Positions 8,146 to 17,892 of a stretch of DNA of 64,000 nucleotides are shown one piece after another. Below the pieces are notes generated by a model. That model did not search any database. It had not been told where the DNA came from and saw only the letters and a list, made by a program, of their open reading frames with translations. Position 1 is the first letter of the stretch; each line of letters starts with the position of its first letter. Position numbers and translations under genes: made by a program. Source of the DNA: an uncultured Bermanella sp. (GTDB lineage Bacteria > Pseudomonadota > Gammaproteobacteria > Pseudomonadales > Oceanobacteraceae); contig CAJXRF010000018.1 in the NCBI GenBank assembly GCA_913058575.1, forward strand, positions 1 to 64,000, read 5' to 3'.

Positions 8146-9501
8146 ATGCAAGCATTAGAACAAAACCTAACTCCGGCTCAAATTGTTAAAGAGCTAGACC
8201 GCCACATAGTGGGTCAATCTGCCGCTAAACGCAGCGTAGCCATTGCCCTGCGTAATCGCTGGCGTCGAATGCAGTTACCTGAAGAACTGCGCAATGAAAT
8301 CAGCCCTAAAAACATCTTAATGATTGGGCCAACCGGTGTGGGGAAAACTGAAATTGCCCGCCGTTTAGCTAAGTTATCTAACGCACCTTTCATTAAAATT
8401 GAAGCCACAAAATTCACAGAAGTGGGTTACGTAGGCCGTGATGTTGAAACCATCATTCGCGACCTAGTAGAAACCGGCGTGAAAATGTTTCGTGAACAAG
8501 AAATGGCGGCGGTTGCAGAAGCCGCTAAAGACGCGGCACTAGAGCGCATTTTAGACGCGCTACTGACCCCTGCCCGTGAAGGCTTTGAGTCAGAAGCCCC
8601 TAAAGCAGAAGAAAGCGCTACCCGTGCCTTATTCCGTAAAAAAGTTTTAAACGGCGACATGGACGACAAAGAGATTGAGCTAGAAGTTGCGCAAGCACCT
8701 GTGGGCGTAGAAATTATGGCGCCCCCGGGCATGGAAGATATGTCTAGCCAAATTCAAAATATGTTTAGCAACCTAGGCAGTGGCAAAACCAATAAGCGTA
8801 AATTTAAAGTCAAAGACGCTTTAAAAGTGGCGCAAGATGAAGAAGCCCATAACCTGTTAAACATGGATGAAATTAAAGTTCGCGCGGTAGAAGCGGTAGA
8901 ACAAAACGGCATTGTCTTTTTAGATGAAATTGACAAGGTGGCTAAACGCCAAGAAAGCTCCGGCGGAGACGTCAGTCGTGAAGGGGTTCAGCGTGATTTA
9001 TTACCGCTTATTGAAGGCTGCACCGTTAGCACCAAACACGGCATGATCAAAACCGATCATATTTTGTTTATCGCATCCGGCGCTTTCCATTTGGCCAAAC
9101 CTTCGGACTTAATACCTGAACTGCAAGGTCGTTTACCTATTCGCGTAGAATTAGAAGCTCTGACGCCAGATGACTTTAAACGCATTCTTACCGAACCTAA
9201 TGCGTCACTAACCGAGCAATACAAAGCTCTATTGGGCACTGAAGGTTTAAACGTAGAATTTGCAGCAGATGGCATAGAGCGTTTGGCACAAACTGCATTT
9301 AAAGTGAACGAAACCACAGAAAACATTGGTGCCCGTCGTTTGCATACTATGATGGAGCGTTTACTTGAAAAAGTAAGTTTCGATGCCGAAGGCTTAGCCA
9401 TTCAGTACTCTGAAACCCCCATGCTGGTTAACGCCGCCTTTGTAGATGAGCACCTGGGCGATATCGCCAAAGATGAAGATTTAAGCCGCTTTATTTTATA
9501 A
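8146..9501 (+). CDS. hslU: HslU, ATPase subunit of the HslUV protease
   Basis: 451-residue AAA+ unfoldase. Walker A is G61-T68 (GPTGVGKT). Walker B is IVFLDEIDK near residue 256. The HslU-specific intermediate domain lies at about residues 110-230. The C-terminal tail EDLSRFIL is the peptide that docks into HslV and activates it. The start is preceded by AGAGAACC. It unfolds substrates using ATP and feeds them into HslV. Co-transcribed with hslV; an 11-bp hairpin follows the gene. Confidence 0.98.
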   Translation: MQALEQNLTPAQIVKELDRHIVGQSAAKRSVAIALRNRWRRMQLPEELRNEISPKNILMIGPTGVGKTEIARRLAKLSNAPFIKIEATKFTEVGYVGRDVETIIRDLVETGVKMFREQEMAAVAEAAKDAALERILDALLTPAREGFESEAPKAEESATRALFRKKVLNGDMDDKEIELEVAQAPVGVEIMAPPGMEDMSSQIQNMFSNLGSGKTNKRKFKVKDALKVAQDEEAHNLLNMDEIKVRAVEAVEQNGIVFLDEIDKVAKRQESSGGDVSREGVQRDLLPLIEGCTVSTKHGMIKTDHILFIASGAFHLAKPSDLIPELQGRLPIRVELEALTPDDFKRILTEPNASLTEQYKALLGTEGLNVEFAADGIERLAQTAFKVNETTENIGARRLHTMMERLLEKVSFDAEGLAIQYSETPMLVNAAFVDEHLGDIAKDEDLSRFIL

Positions 9502-9512
9502 AGTGTACAATC

Positions 9513-9558
9513 TGGCCTCATACATCCTGTAAATATTTTTGCATGGCGTATGAGGCCA
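9513..9558. terminator. hairpin after hslU
   Basis: Perfect 11-bp inverted repeat TGGCCTCATAC (9513-9523) / GTATGAGGCCA (9548-9558) with a 24-base loop. There is no T-tract, so its role as a terminator is uncertain; it may stabilise the hslVU mRNA 3' end. Confidence 0.45.
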
Positions 9559-9640
9559 ATGCTTTGTCCTTTCAAGAAATTGAATCACTGTGTAAACGCT
9601 TTATAGTAAAATACGCTTAGCCAGACCACAGGATTTTTTC

Positions 9641-10654
9641 ATGACACAAGCCACTCCCTTAAAAGTTGTTATCGCCGGTTCCGGCAGTATTGGCTGCTAC
9701 GTTGGCGGCATGCTGGCAAGTGGTGGGGCCAATGTTCACTTTTTTGCACGCCAACGCATTGCCGAAGACATTACACAAAACGGTTTAACGTTAAGTGACT
9801 GGACAGGCAGGACTGAAAAGCTGACGGAGCAGCAATTTGGCGTGAGCATTGATAAAAATGTACTCAAAGACGCTGATTTAATTTTAGTGTGCGTCAAAAG
9901 CAAAGACACCGCTCTAATGGCCCAAACCATTAAAGAAAGTGGTAACACCAAAGCCACAGTCTTTAGCTTACAAAATGGTGTGGGTAACACCCAGGAAATA
10001 AAACAAGTACTTCCAAGTCACACAGTGCTTACTGTTATGGTGCCCTACAATGTTGTCTATCAGCAGGGTGGAATTTTTCACTGCGGCACAGAAGGTAGCC
10101 TTTATTGCCAAGCTCACCAAAAAGCCAAACCATTAGAAGTGCTCGCCAAACAAGCGCAGTTGGGCTTTGAATTAAAAGACGACATGGCCAGTATTTTATG
10201 GGGGAAATTATTATTGAATATAAATAACCCCATTAACGCTCTTTCTGGTATTCCCCTTAAGCAACAACTTGAAACCGCAGGCTTTAGAAAGATTTTAAAA
10301 CAAAGCATGCAAGAAGGCTTGCAGGTATTAAAAGCCGCTAATATTGCTCCTGGCCAAGTGGCTGCCATTCCCATGTTTTTAGTGCCTATTTTTTTGTCCT
10401 TACCAAACTGGATATTTAAGCGAGTAGCCCACAAAATGTTAGCCATGGACCCCTTGGCTCGCTCTAGCATGTGGGAAGACTTACAAAGTAAGCGCCCAGT
10501 TGAAGTAGACTATATAAATGGCGAGATCGTAAAATTGGGCGAGCAATTTAATGTGTTAACCCCTATGAACACACGCCTAATTACCATGGTTAAAGAAGCG
10601 CAAGCCAGCGGTAACGGCAGCCCTAATTTGGCACCAGAGCAAATTTTACATTAA
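9641..10654 (+). CDS. ketopantoate reductase family (PanE/ApbA) oxidoreductase
   Basis: 337 residues. The N-terminal Rossmann domain has GSGSIG at residues 13-18 for NADPH binding. The C-terminal helical domain has WGKLLLNINNPINALSG, with Lys189 in the place of the catalytic Lys and the conserved Asn nearby. The family reduces 2-dehydropantoate to pantoate in coenzyme A synthesis. The protein is some 30 residues longer than E. coli PanE and gammaproteobacteria often carry paralogues, so the exact substrate is not certain. It starts a unit 37 bases ahead of DUF971. Confidence 0.8.
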   Translation: MTQATPLKVVIAGSGSIGCYVGGMLASGGANVHFFARQRIAEDITQNGLTLSDWTGRTEKLTEQQFGVSIDKNVLKDADLILVCVKSKDTALMAQTIKESGNTKATVFSLQNGVGNTQEIKQVLPSHTVLTVMVPYNVVYQQGGIFHCGTEGSLYCQAHQKAKPLEVLAKQAQLGFELKDDMASILWGKLLLNINNPINALSGIPLKQQLETAGFRKILKQSMQEGLQVLKAANIAPGQVAAIPMFLVPIFLSLPNWIFKRVAHKMLAMDPLARSSMWEDLQSKRPVEVDYINGEIVKLGEQFNVLTPMNTRLITMVKEAQASGNGSPNLAPEQILH

Positions 10655-10691
10655 CCCTGCGCCCCACTAAAATTTATTTAAAAGAGAACCC

Positions 10692-11090
10692 ATGAGCACC
10701 ACCCATATTCCATCACGCATTAAATTTCACAATCAAACCCAGCGCCTTGAACTGGCCTGGGACAGTGACGCAAACTCTGATGGATTGTTCTTAACTGCCG
10801 AAATGTTGCGAGTATTAAGTCCATCAGCTGAAGTGCGTGGTCATGGCAAAGGCAACGAAGTCTTACAGGTGGGGAAAAAAGAAGTGCGCATCAGTAAGCT
10901 TGAACCCATTGGTAACTATGCATTAAAAATTCATTTTGATGACGGCCACGACAGCGGTCTATACGACTGGAACTACCTGCATCAGATGGCTCATAACAGC
11001 GCACAGCTTTGGCAAGAGTATCTAGATAAGTTAGCCTCTGAGGGCAAAAGCCGAGACGCGGCGCAAATTCAATTTAAGGCCATTGATTAA
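10692..11090 (+). CDS. DUF971 protein (gamma-butyrobetaine hydroxylase-like N-terminal domain)
   Basis: 132-residue protein made of the small domain found at the N-terminus of gamma-butyrobetaine hydroxylases. RIKFHNQTQRLELAWDSD and YALKIHFDDGHDSGLYDWNYL are typical. As a stand-alone protein its role is unknown; relatives occur with Fe-S assembly proteins in other bacteria. In many gammaproteobacteria a DUF971 gene sits between hslU and ubiE, as here. The start has an AAGAGA ribosome site. Confidence 0.85.
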   Translation: MSTTHIPSRIKFHNQTQRLELAWDSDANSDGLFLTAEMLRVLSPSAEVRGHGKGNEVLQVGKKEVRISKLEPIGNYALKIHFDDGHDSGLYDWNYLHQMAHNSAQLWQEYLDKLASEGKSRDAAQIQFKAID

Positions 11091-11248
11091 CAAATGCCTG
11101 GCGGGTACGAGGCACAGGCCTATTGCCCGCGATACCAGCACTGCTCGCCTTTCAAATAACCACCCTTTTATCCCCTTTAGATCAAGACTTATTGCCCTGA
11201 CAGGGCTAAAATAACCGCCAATTTTTACTACTTTTACTTAGGCCCACC

Positions 11249-11998
11249 ATGTCCGACGATAAAACCACGCACTTTGGTTATAAAACCGTCCGCGAAGAAG
11301 AGAAACAAGGCAAGGTTGCCGAGGTGTTCCACAGCGTAGCCGCCAAATACGATGTTATGAATGACTTAATGTCGTTTGGCATACATCGCCTATGGAAGCG
11401 TTTCACCATGGAATTCACTGGCGTGCGAGCCGGAAATAAGGTGTTAGACATTGCCGGTGGCACTGGCGATTTGGCCATGAAGTTTTCTAATTTAGTGGGC
11501 CCTAGCGGTAAAGTAGTGTTGGCTGACATAAACGATTCCATGCTAAAAGTGGGTCGCGACCGTTTGTTAGATAAGGGCTACAGTGGCAATATTGAGTTTG
11601 TGCAATGTAACGCTCAATACCTGCCCTTTGAAGATAATTCATTTGATGTGATCACCATGGCCTTTGGCCTGCGTAACGTCACCGACAAAGACATGGCTTT
11701 GCGTGAATTTAATCGGGTTCTTAAGCCAGGCGGGCGTTTATTGGTATTAGAGTTTTCTAAAACCAAAAACCCACTGCTGAGTAAAGCCTATGACTTATAC
11801 AGCTTCAGTGCACTGCCTATCATGGGTAAATTGATTACCAATGACAGTGAAAGCTATCGCTATCTTGCTGAATCCATTCGCATGCACCCAGACCAAGAAA
11901 CCCTTAAAGACATGTTCAGTGAAGCCGGATTTGCTAATTGCGAATACCACAATTTAACCGGCGGCATTGTGGCATTACATAAGGGCATTAAGCCTTAG
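11249..11998 (+). CDS. ubiE: UbiE, ubiquinone/menaquinone C-methyltransferase
   Basis: 249-residue SAM-dependent methyltransferase. Motif [11 protein letters not shown] is at residues 67-76. [18 protein letters not shown] is the UbiE signature 1, and [16 protein letters not shown] is signature 2. It methylates C2 of the benzoquinol ring of the ubiquinone precursor (and demethylmenaquinone where present). It is first in the conserved ubiE-ubiJ-ubiB unit, 21 bases before ubiJ. Confidence 0.98.
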   Translation: MSDDKTTHFGYKTVREEEKQGKVAEVFHSVAAKYDVMNDLMSFGIHRLWKRFTMEFTGVRAGNKVLDIAGGTGDLAMKFSNLVGPSGKVVLADINDSMLKVGRDRLLDKGYSGNIEFVQCNAQYLPFEDNSFDVITMAFGLRNVTDKDMALREFNRVLKPGGRLLVLEFSKTKNPLLSKAYDLYSFSALPIMGKLITNDSESYRYLAESIRMHPDQETLKDMFSEAGFANCEYHNLTGGIVALHKGIKP

Positions 11999-12019
11999 GG
12001 CTTAAACGGGGCTTTTCAA

Positions 12020-12637
12020 ATGGATCAAACAATTGTTCAAGCAGGACTGGCTAGCGCAGAATTAGCCATTAATAAGGCCTTAGCCTATGACCCTGCGGTG
12101 AGAGAGAAGCTGGCAAAATTAGCCCCAAAAGTGCTGGCCATAGAAATCACTAAACCCAAGCTCACCATCTTCGTACTGTTTGGTGAGCAAGTCTCCTTGC
12201 AAAGCCACCATGAACAAAGTGATGCCCGTTTAACTGGCGAACTAAGTGCTTTTTTAAATTTAGCTAGCCATGAAGACAAACACGCGGCTCTCATGAAAAG
12301 CGACATTCAAATCCAAGGCTCTAGCCAATTGGCCCTGGGGTTAGCAGATGCCAGTAGCCAGCTAAAAATTGATTGGGAAGCCATGATTGCCGACATAACA
12401 GGCCCTGTCATGGCCCATGTGATTGGCAATAAAATTCGTAACTTAAGCAACTGGTTTAAAAAAACCAGTCAAAAAGTAAAAGATGACAGCGTTGAATATA
12501 TTCGCGACGAAATACAAATAACGCCTCATAAGCTAGAAGGTGAATCGCGCTTTAGCGATATTCATAAATTAAAAATAGACACAGATCGATTAGAAGCACG
12601 TGTGGCGCGCTTACAAAAGCGTTTGCAAGAACGTTAA
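12020..12637 (+). CDS. ubiJ: UbiJ, SCP2-domain accessory factor of ubiquinone synthesis
   Basis: 205 residues. An N-terminal SCP2 lipid-binding domain (residues about 10-115) is followed by a membrane-proximal helix. The C-terminal coiled coil (KLKIDTDRLEARVARLQKRL) is diagnostic of UbiJ. In E. coli, UbiJ with UbiK organises the soluble Ubi complex and binds hydrophobic quinone intermediates. It lies between ubiE and ubiB, as is usual. Confidence 0.93.
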   Translation: MDQTIVQAGLASAELAINKALAYDPAVREKLAKLAPKVLAIEITKPKLTIFVLFGEQVSLQSHHEQSDARLTGELSAFLNLASHEDKHAALMKSDIQIQGSSQLALGLADASSQLKIDWEAMIADITGPVMAHVIGNKIRNLSNWFKKTSQKVKDDSVEYIRDEIQITPHKLEGESRFSDIHKLKIDTDRLEARVARLQKRLQER

Positions 12638-12693
12638 AATCGCGCCTTTCATAAGCGTAGTAATTTACATCCACTTTTAAAATAGATGGCTCA

Positions 12694-14325
12694 ATGATTC
12701 AACTAAAACGCTTAATCACTTTATTGTATGTGTTTAGCAAATATCGCTTGGATGATTTTATTCCCTTGGCGTTATTGCCATGGTATTTACGTTTGGCTTT
12801 CTATTTAGCCCCTTGGCGTTTAAACCCTATTCCAAAGCGTGTGCCAAAAGCCAAGCGTTTGCGTTTAGCTCTTATCGCCCTTGGTCCGATTTATATTAAA
12901 TTTGGCCAGCTACTTTCCACTCGTAAAGATATTCTCGATGACGAGCTGGCCATTGAATTAGCCAAGCTGCAAGACAAGGTGCCCGCTTTTAATCACGCCA
13001 CCGCCGTTAAACTCATAGAAGAAGCGTTGGGCGATAAAGTAGAAGATGTTTTCCAAGCATTTGATGATGTGCCTTTGGCATCTGCTTCTATTGCTCAAGT
13101 TCATGCCGCCACCCTAAAGAGCGGTGAAGATGTGGTGGTGAAAGTCATTCGCCCCAACATTGAAAAGACCATCAAAAAAGACATTAAGCTCATGTTGGTG
13201 GTGGCCAAATTAATTGAGAATTATTCCAGTGACGGCAGACGTTTAAGGCCTGTAGAGGTCATTGAAGATTACCAACACACCATCATGGGTGAGCTTGATT
13301 TACTCAGCGAAGCCGCCAATACCAGCCAACTGCAACGCAATTTCAATGACAGCCAATTATTATACGTACCCGATGTTTATTGGGATTACTGCCGCCCCAA
13401 TGTCATGGTAATGGAGCGCATTTACGGCACCCCCATTGCCAACGTAGAAGAGCTTAAAAAACGTGGCACCAACATGAAACTTCTGGCAGAGCGCGGCGTT
13501 GAAATTTTCTTTCGCCAAGTTTTCCGCGACAGTTTCTTTCATGCCGATATGCACCCAGGCAACGTATTTGTTTCTCACAACACCCCTGAAACCCCTCAAT
13601 ATATCGCCATAGACTGCGGCATTGTGGGCACTTTGGATAAAACCGACCAAGATTACCTAGCCCGTAACCTTCTAGCCTTTTTTAATCAAGACTATCACGA
13701 GGTGGCTCGGCTACATGTGGAAAGCGGCTGGGTGGGCGAAGGCACTAAAATAAATGAATTTGAGGCCGCCATACGCAGTGTATGTGAGCCCATTTTTGAA
13801 AAACCATTAAGCGAAATTTCATTTGGGCAATTGCTGTTACGCTTATTCCAAACTGCACGGCGCTTTAATATGGAGGTTCAGCCTCAATTGGTGCTACTGC
13901 AAAAGACCTTATTAAACATAGAAGGCCTTGGGCGCCAGCTCTACCCAGAACTGGACTTATGGAATACCGCCAAGCCCTATTTAGAGCTGTGGATGAAAAA
14001 TCGCATTGGCCCACAGGCTATTTATCAAGAACTTAAGCGTCAAATTCCAGCATGGATTCAACATGGCCCGCAAATGCCAGAGCTTATTCGCGATACCTTG
14101 CTTAATGTCAGCCAAGGACCTCTGCAACAGCAGGCTTTAACCAGTAAGCTCGATGGGATCCAACAGCAACTGGCCAATCAGGCTGAGAAACAAAAAAACC
14201 GCACATTAGGGGTCATCATTAGTGCCTTGGGGCTAGTGGGCTTGCATACTCCCTACCTGTTTGGTCAAGAACTTAGTTTGAGTCTTGTGGCAATAGGTCT
14301 AGGTTGGCTCATCATAAAAGGTTAA
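12694..14325 (+). CDS. ubiB: UbiB, ABC1-family atypical kinase/ATPase for ubiquinone synthesis
   Basis: 543 residues. The KxGQ motif ([14 protein letters not shown], near residue 70) and the Ala-rich loop [11 protein letters not shown] replace the normal protein-kinase glycine loop. The catalytic-loop region [12 protein letters not shown] and the metal-binding IDCGIVG follow. Two C-terminal TM helices (about residues 500-543) anchor it in the inner membrane. The ATPase activity supports the Ubi complex, probably by extracting or delivering lipid intermediates. Third gene of ubiE-ubiJ-ubiB. Confidence 0.97.
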   Translation: MIQLKRLITLLYVFSKYRLDDFIPLALLPWYLRLAFYLAPWRLNPIPKRVPKAKRLRLALIALGPIYIKFGQLLSTRKDILDDELAIELAKLQDKVPAFNHATAVKLIEEALGDKVEDVFQAFDDVPLASASIAQVHAATLKSGEDVVVKVIRPNIEKTIKKDIKLMLVVAKLIENYSSDGRRLRPVEVIEDYQHTIMGELDLLSEAANTSQLQRNFNDSQLLYVPDVYWDYCRPNVMVMERIYGTPIANVEELKKRGTNMKLLAERGVEIFFRQVFRDSFFHADMHPGNVFVSHNTPETPQYIAIDCGIVGTLDKTDQDYLARNLLAFFNQDYHEVARLHVESGWVGEGTKINEFEAAIRSVCEPIFEKPLSEISFGQLLLRLFQTARRFNMEVQPQLVLLQKTLLNIEGLGRQLYPELDLWNTAKPYLELWMKNRIGPQAIYQELKRQIPAWIQHGPQMPELIRDTLLNVSQGPLQQQALTSKLDGIQQQLANQAEKQKNRTLGVIISALGLVGLHTPYLFGQELSLSLVAIGLGWLIIKG

Positions 14326-14533
14326 TTTCGTCCCTACTTTGGGCTTAAATGACCTTATATAAGCGCTTCTCCCATGGGAAAATGCACCACCTAACATGGG
14401 ATGTGCGACTTAATCATTAGCCCATTGTGCCTAACCCTGTTATTTAGCCTCGTAGGGCACGGCACATATTGCCCATGCCTATATTGCCAAGCAAAAAGAT
14501 GCGGTATGATCAAGAAATCCCATAGGAATGAAT

Positions 14534-14869
14534 ATGACTGACGTAATTTCACAACTTGGCCAGATCTTAGAAGAGCGCAAAGGGGCCAGCGCTGATAGCT
14601 CTTACGTGGCCAGCTTATACAAAAATGGCCTAAATAAGATATTAGAAAAAGTGGGCGAAGAAGCCGTAGAAACCATTATTGCTGCCAAGGACGCTAAGGT
14701 ATCTGGTGACAATAAAGATGTCATCTATGAAACAGCTGACTTATGGTTTCATAGCATGGTCATGCTGGCGGAATTAGGTGAAGAGCCTTCAGTGGTATTA
14801 GAAGAGCTGAAACGTCGCTTTAACTTGTCTGGCCTTGAAGAAAAAGCCAGCCGATCTTTAGAGAATTAA
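14534..14869 (+). CDS. hisE: HisE, phosphoribosyl-ATP pyrophosphatase
   Basis: Helical MazG-like hydrolase converting phosphoribosyl-ATP to phosphoribosyl-AMP, the second step of histidine synthesis. [14 protein letters not shown] and [13 protein letters not shown] carry the metal-binding acids. ATGs occur at 14528 and 14534; AGGA sits directly against the first but at proper 6-base spacing to the second, so 14534 was chosen (111 residues). In Pseudomonas and relatives hisI stands directly upstream; here the 200 bases after ubiB contain no hisI, so HisI must be encoded elsewhere. Confidence 0.93.
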   Translation: MTDVISQLGQILEERKGASADSSYVASLYKNGLNKILEKVGEEAVETIIAAKDAKVSGDNKDVIYETADLWFHSMVMLAELGEEPSVVLEELKRRFNLSGLEEKASRSLEN

Positions 14870-14878
14870 GAGTTAAAT

Positions 14879-15211
14879 ATGACAGACTGTCTTTTCTGCA
14901 ACATCGTCGCCGGTAACATCCCCTGCGATACCGTTTATGAAGATTCAGAGGTATTGGCCTTTAGGGACATAAACCCAAAAGCGGATACCCATATTTTGGT
15001 CATACCTAAACAGCACATTGTGAATTTAGCGGATGTGTCTGAGCAACAATGGCCTCTAGTAGGCCGAGTGTTGCAAAGCATTAATAAGGTGGCTCAGCAG
15101 GAGTCATTGGAAGGCTTTAGGGTCATCACCAATAATGGTGAAAAAGGCGGGCAAGAAGTTTTCCACATGCATTGGCATGTGCTGGCCGGCAAAAATTTAC
15201 CCGGTTTTTAA
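14879..15211 (+). CDS. hinT: HIT-family purine nucleoside phosphoramidase (HinT-like)
   Basis: 110 residues. The histidine triad is H96, H98 and H100 in FHMHWHVLAG. The N-terminal CLFC and the DINPKADTHILVIPK segment are typical of HinT. It hydrolyses adenosine 5'-phosphoramidates and related nucleotide conjugates. It follows hisE after 9 bases and precedes tatA, so it is probably part of the same transcript. Confidence 0.92.
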   Translation: MTDCLFCNIVAGNIPCDTVYEDSEVLAFRDINPKADTHILVIPKQHIVNLADVSEQQWPLVGRVLQSINKVAQQESLEGFRVITNNGEKGGQEVFHMHWHVLAGKNLPGF

Positions 15212-15251
15212 TTAAAAACAAAAAGTAAAATACAATAATCAGGAGAAATGT

Positions 15252-15494
15252 ATGTTTGGTGGCATTAGTGTTTGGCAGTTATTAATCCTTTTAGTCGTGG
15301 TTATTTTAATTTTCGGTACCAAGAAATTACGCACATTAGGTGGTGATTTAGGCGGTGCGGTTAAAGGTTTTAAAAAAGCCATGAACGATGGTGAAAAAGA
15401 AGCCCCTGCCGAGGAGCCTGGTAAAATTGAAGATAAACAGCAAGACGCACAATTTTCTGAATCTGTAAAAGAAGAAGAAAAAACCAAGTCTTAA
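15252..15494 (+). CDS. tatA: TatA, twin-arginine translocase pore subunit
   Basis: 80 residues. The short N-terminal TM helix begins [20 protein letters not shown], then comes the [24 protein letters not shown] amphipathic helix and an acidic, unstructured tail. TatA oligomers form the passage for folded proteins across the inner membrane. The ribosome site is AGGAGA. First gene of tatABC. Confidence 0.97.
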   Translation: MFGGISVWQLLILLVVVILIFGTKKLRTLGGDLGGAVKGFKKAMNDGEKEAPAEEPGKIEDKQQDAQFSESVKEEEKTKS

Positions 15495-15593
15495 TGGTTT
15501 TTAATATTTACCCAATCAGCGCCCATTCTCATTAGCCTTGCTAATTGAGCATGGGCGTTTGGTGTTTTACAGTCATTAGCGTTAAGGCGAATT

Positions 15594-15941
15594 ATGTTCG
15601 ATATTGGTTTTTCCGAACTTCTATTAGTGGGCGTACTAGGGCTAATTATTCTTGGCCCAGAACGCTTACCTAAGGCAGCCCGTACCGTAGGCCTGCTAAT
15701 TGGTCGCATGCGTCGCACCATGAGTGGCATTCAACAAGAAATAGAACAAGAAGTTCGTAATCAAGAAATTAGAGAAAAGCTTAAGGATCCTATGTCGACC
15801 TTTATGGGCGATACAGAATCAGACAAAAAACAGCCTACTCAACCCACTAACACAGCCGCTTCAAGCGCAGAGAATACAGTCGAGCAGGCCTCTTCTGCTT
15901 CAAACGCAGCAGTTAAAGACAGCGCACTCCAAGATAAGTAA
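15594..15941 (+). CDS. tatB: TatB, twin-arginine translocase receptor subunit
   Basis: 115 residues, starting [26 protein letters not shown], the diagnostic TatB opening, followed by an amphipathic helix and a polar Ser/Thr/Gln-rich tail. It forms the receptor complex with TatC that binds twin-arginine signal peptides. The tail is shorter than that of E. coli TatB. The gene lies 99 bases after tatA and 8 bases before tatC. Confidence 0.97.
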   Translation: MFDIGFSELLLVGVLGLIILGPERLPKAARTVGLLIGRMRRTMSGIQQEIEQEVRNQEIREKLKDPMSTFMGDTESDKKQPTQPTNTAASSAENTVEQASSASNAAVKDSALQDK

Positions 15942-15949
15942 CTAGGCTA

Positions 15950-16729
15950 ATGGCTAAACAAACCCAACAAGAAAAAGATAAGCTTCACCAAGAGCAACCC
16001 CTTATTAGCCATTTAATTGAGCTGCGCGATCGCTTATTAAAAGCCATGGTGTTTATTCTGGTGGTATTTTTAGCGCTATATGGCTTCTCTAACGAACTGT
16101 ATTTAATTGTCTCTAAACCATTAGAAATGCTTTTACCCGAAGGCAGCACCATGATTGCAACGGGCGTGGCCTCGCCTTTCCTCGTGCCATTCAAGCTGAC
16201 ACTGGTTACCGCTGTTTTTATAACTATCCCGTTTTTATTGCACCAAGCTTGGGGATTTATTGCCCCAGGCTTATACAAGCATGAGAAAAGCTTTGCCATT
16301 CCGTTACTGTTAAGCAGCATTATTCTGTTTTATGCAGGCTTGTGCTTCGCCTACTTTGTAGTGCTGCCCTTAGTGTTTGGATTTTTCACCTCTGTTGGCC
16401 CTGATGGGGTTAATTTTCTGCCTGACATTAACAATATATTAAACTTCATATTAAAAATGTTTTTCGCCTTTGGCATTGCCTTTGAAATTCCCATTGCCAC
16501 CATATTAATGGTCATGACCGGCATCACCACAGTAAAGAGCTTATCTGAAAAGCGCCCTTACATATTTGTAGCCTGCTTTGTGGTAGGTATGTTTGTGACA
16601 CCACCAGATGTCATCAGTCAGACCATCTTAGCTGTGCCTATGTACCTATTGTTCGAACTGGGTATTTTATTCGGACGCCTTGTGGAAAAGCGCTCGAAGG
16701 AGAAGGTTGAGGAAGCGGAGCAAGAGTAA
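15950..16729 (+). CDS. tatC: TatC, twin-arginine translocase signal-peptide receptor
   Basis: 259-residue protein with six TM segments. The cytoplasmic N-terminus HLIELRDRLLKA is the conserved signal-peptide contact region; SPFLVPFKLTL and the late FVTPPDVISQTILAVP are family signatures. It recognises the RR motif of cargo together with TatB. A possible cargo in this window is the DUF1501 protein with signal RRDFIK. The acidic C-terminal tail is typical. Confidence 0.97.
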   Translation: MAKQTQQEKDKLHQEQPLISHLIELRDRLLKAMVFILVVFLALYGFSNELYLIVSKPLEMLLPEGSTMIATGVASPFLVPFKLTLVTAVFITIPFLLHQAWGFIAPGLYKHEKSFAIPLLLSSIILFYAGLCFAYFVVLPLVFGFFTSVGPDGVNFLPDINNILNFILKMFFAFGIAFEIPIATILMVMTGITTVKSLSEKRPYIFVACFVVGMFVTPPDVISQTILAVPMYLLFELGILFGRLVEKRSKEKVEEAEQE

Positions 16730-16825
16730 ATCGGAATCTGACAGCAGATCTCTAAAAAAGTTTACCCTTTAACCTAAGTAATTGGTATTATCGCGCCTCC
16801 TAAAAACTTAGATTAAAGGATTAAC

Positions 16826-17392
16826 ATGACTATTTTACGTTCAGCCTTGGCGATTGCCATTTCCACTGCCGCTATTTCGGCCCACTCTAACGAGAATATC
16901 CCGACTCTCGGCCTGCATTTCGGTTACGGGTTTGGTGGTGAAACTCTAGTGGATACTGGAGATGAGGAGCTGAAGGCTGGTTCTGGTTTACTATTTGGTG
17001 GCTTTGTACAAGTACCTTTAACATCAAATAATGCACAGCCAGTATTTGCTAAACTAGGCATGAGCTACATGCGCGACTCCATCAGCGCATCTGATGGCGA
17101 CGCATCATTTGATAAGTTTCCGATCGATGCATTAGTAATGACTCAAGTAAACAACGTAAAATTTGGTGCTGGTCTTACATACCATTTAAACCCAACATAC
17201 GAAGAAGATTCTGATTATGGGGATTATGAAGTTGAATTTGATAATGCTCTTGGTTTTATTGTAGAAGGCGATTTAACGCTTCCTAATAGCTCTGTAGAGT
17301 TTGGACTACGTTATACAAAAATTGATTACGAAGTAAATGGTATCGAATTTGACGGTAATGGTTTTGCTCTTACCATGGGCTCAACATTCTAA
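16826..17392 (+). CDS. small outer-membrane beta-barrel protein
   Basis: 188 residues. A Sec signal peptide (MTILRSALAIAISTAAISAHS) is followed by alternating polar and hydrophobic strands rich in Gly, Tyr and Phe, and the chain ends in ...TMGSTF with a C-terminal Phe as recognised by the BAM complex. The size fits an 8-stranded barrel of the OmpW/OmpA-like class. No ligand can be predicted. The AAAGGA ribosome site is well placed. It is monocistronic and closed by a palindromic terminator. Confidence 0.7.
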   Translation: MTILRSALAIAISTAAISAHSNENIPTLGLHFGYGFGGETLVDTGDEELKAGSGLLFGGFVQVPLTSNNAQPVFAKLGMSYMRDSISASDGDASFDKFPIDALVMTQVNNVKFGAGLTYHLNPTYEEDSDYGDYEVEFDNALGFIVEGDLTLPNSSVEFGLRYTKIDYEVNGIEFDGNGFALTMGSTF

Positions 17393-17396
17393 AACT

Positions 17397-17425
17397 AAAT
17401 AGCCGGGTTAACCCGGCTATTTCTT
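17397..17425. terminator. bidirectional terminator between barrel gene and lipoprotein gene
   Basis: A 26-base perfect palindrome AAATAGCCGGGTT / AACCCGGCTATTT (17397-17422) is followed by CTTT. It lies between convergent genes and could serve both. Confidence 0.8.
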
Positions 17426-17427
17426 TA

Positions 17428-17820
17428 TTATAGCTCTTCCATTAACACCCACAAAATATCCTGCTCTCTGTCGCGGTAGCTCTCTACCAACCTTGCCTTT
17501 ACCTTGCTATTTATTTCCTGAATGGTCTGCTGATCTAACTGGGTATTGCTGCTGAAATTATTTGCATACTCGGTCATGACCGACATGGATTGAATGGTAA
17601 CCCCTTGTCGAGCGGCCAACTCTAATCTTGCCCGAGTCATAGCACATTCTTTTTGCATGTGACGCCCTAAAGCATGAGAGCCACAGGTGCCTACTGCTTG
17701 ATTTTTTTGTGGTTGATCAATCCAATTTGGCATTCCTTTTATCGAAGAGTTCACACAAGCGCTTAAAATCAATATTGATGCACAAAATAAGTACGTTTTT
17801 ATCAAACTTTGTATATTCAC
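17428..17820 (-). CDS. LPP20-like lipoprotein (short)
   Basis: 130 residues starting from a GTG codon. It has a lipoprotein signal peptide with lipobox LSAC (Cys22), followed by PNWIDQPQ...AVGTCGSHALGR and a helical region MTRARLELAARQGV resembling the LPP20 family. It is anchored in an envelope membrane; function unknown. It is divergent from a longer LPP20-like lipoprotein gene at 17893, with only 72 bases between them, which suggests shared control or an ancient duplication. Confidence 0.6.
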   Translation of the reverse strand: MNIQSLIKTYLFCASILILSACVNSSIKGMPNWIDQPQKNQAVGTCGSHALGRHMQKECAMTRARLELAARQGVTIQSMSVMTEYANNFSSNTQLDQQTIQEINSKVKARLVESYRDREQDILWVLMEEL

Positions 17821-17892
17821 TACTAGTCACTATCCTAGTTATTAGTTAAGGTTAGCCCCACTGTAACCATAAAATCCTTCAAGGAGAAGAAG

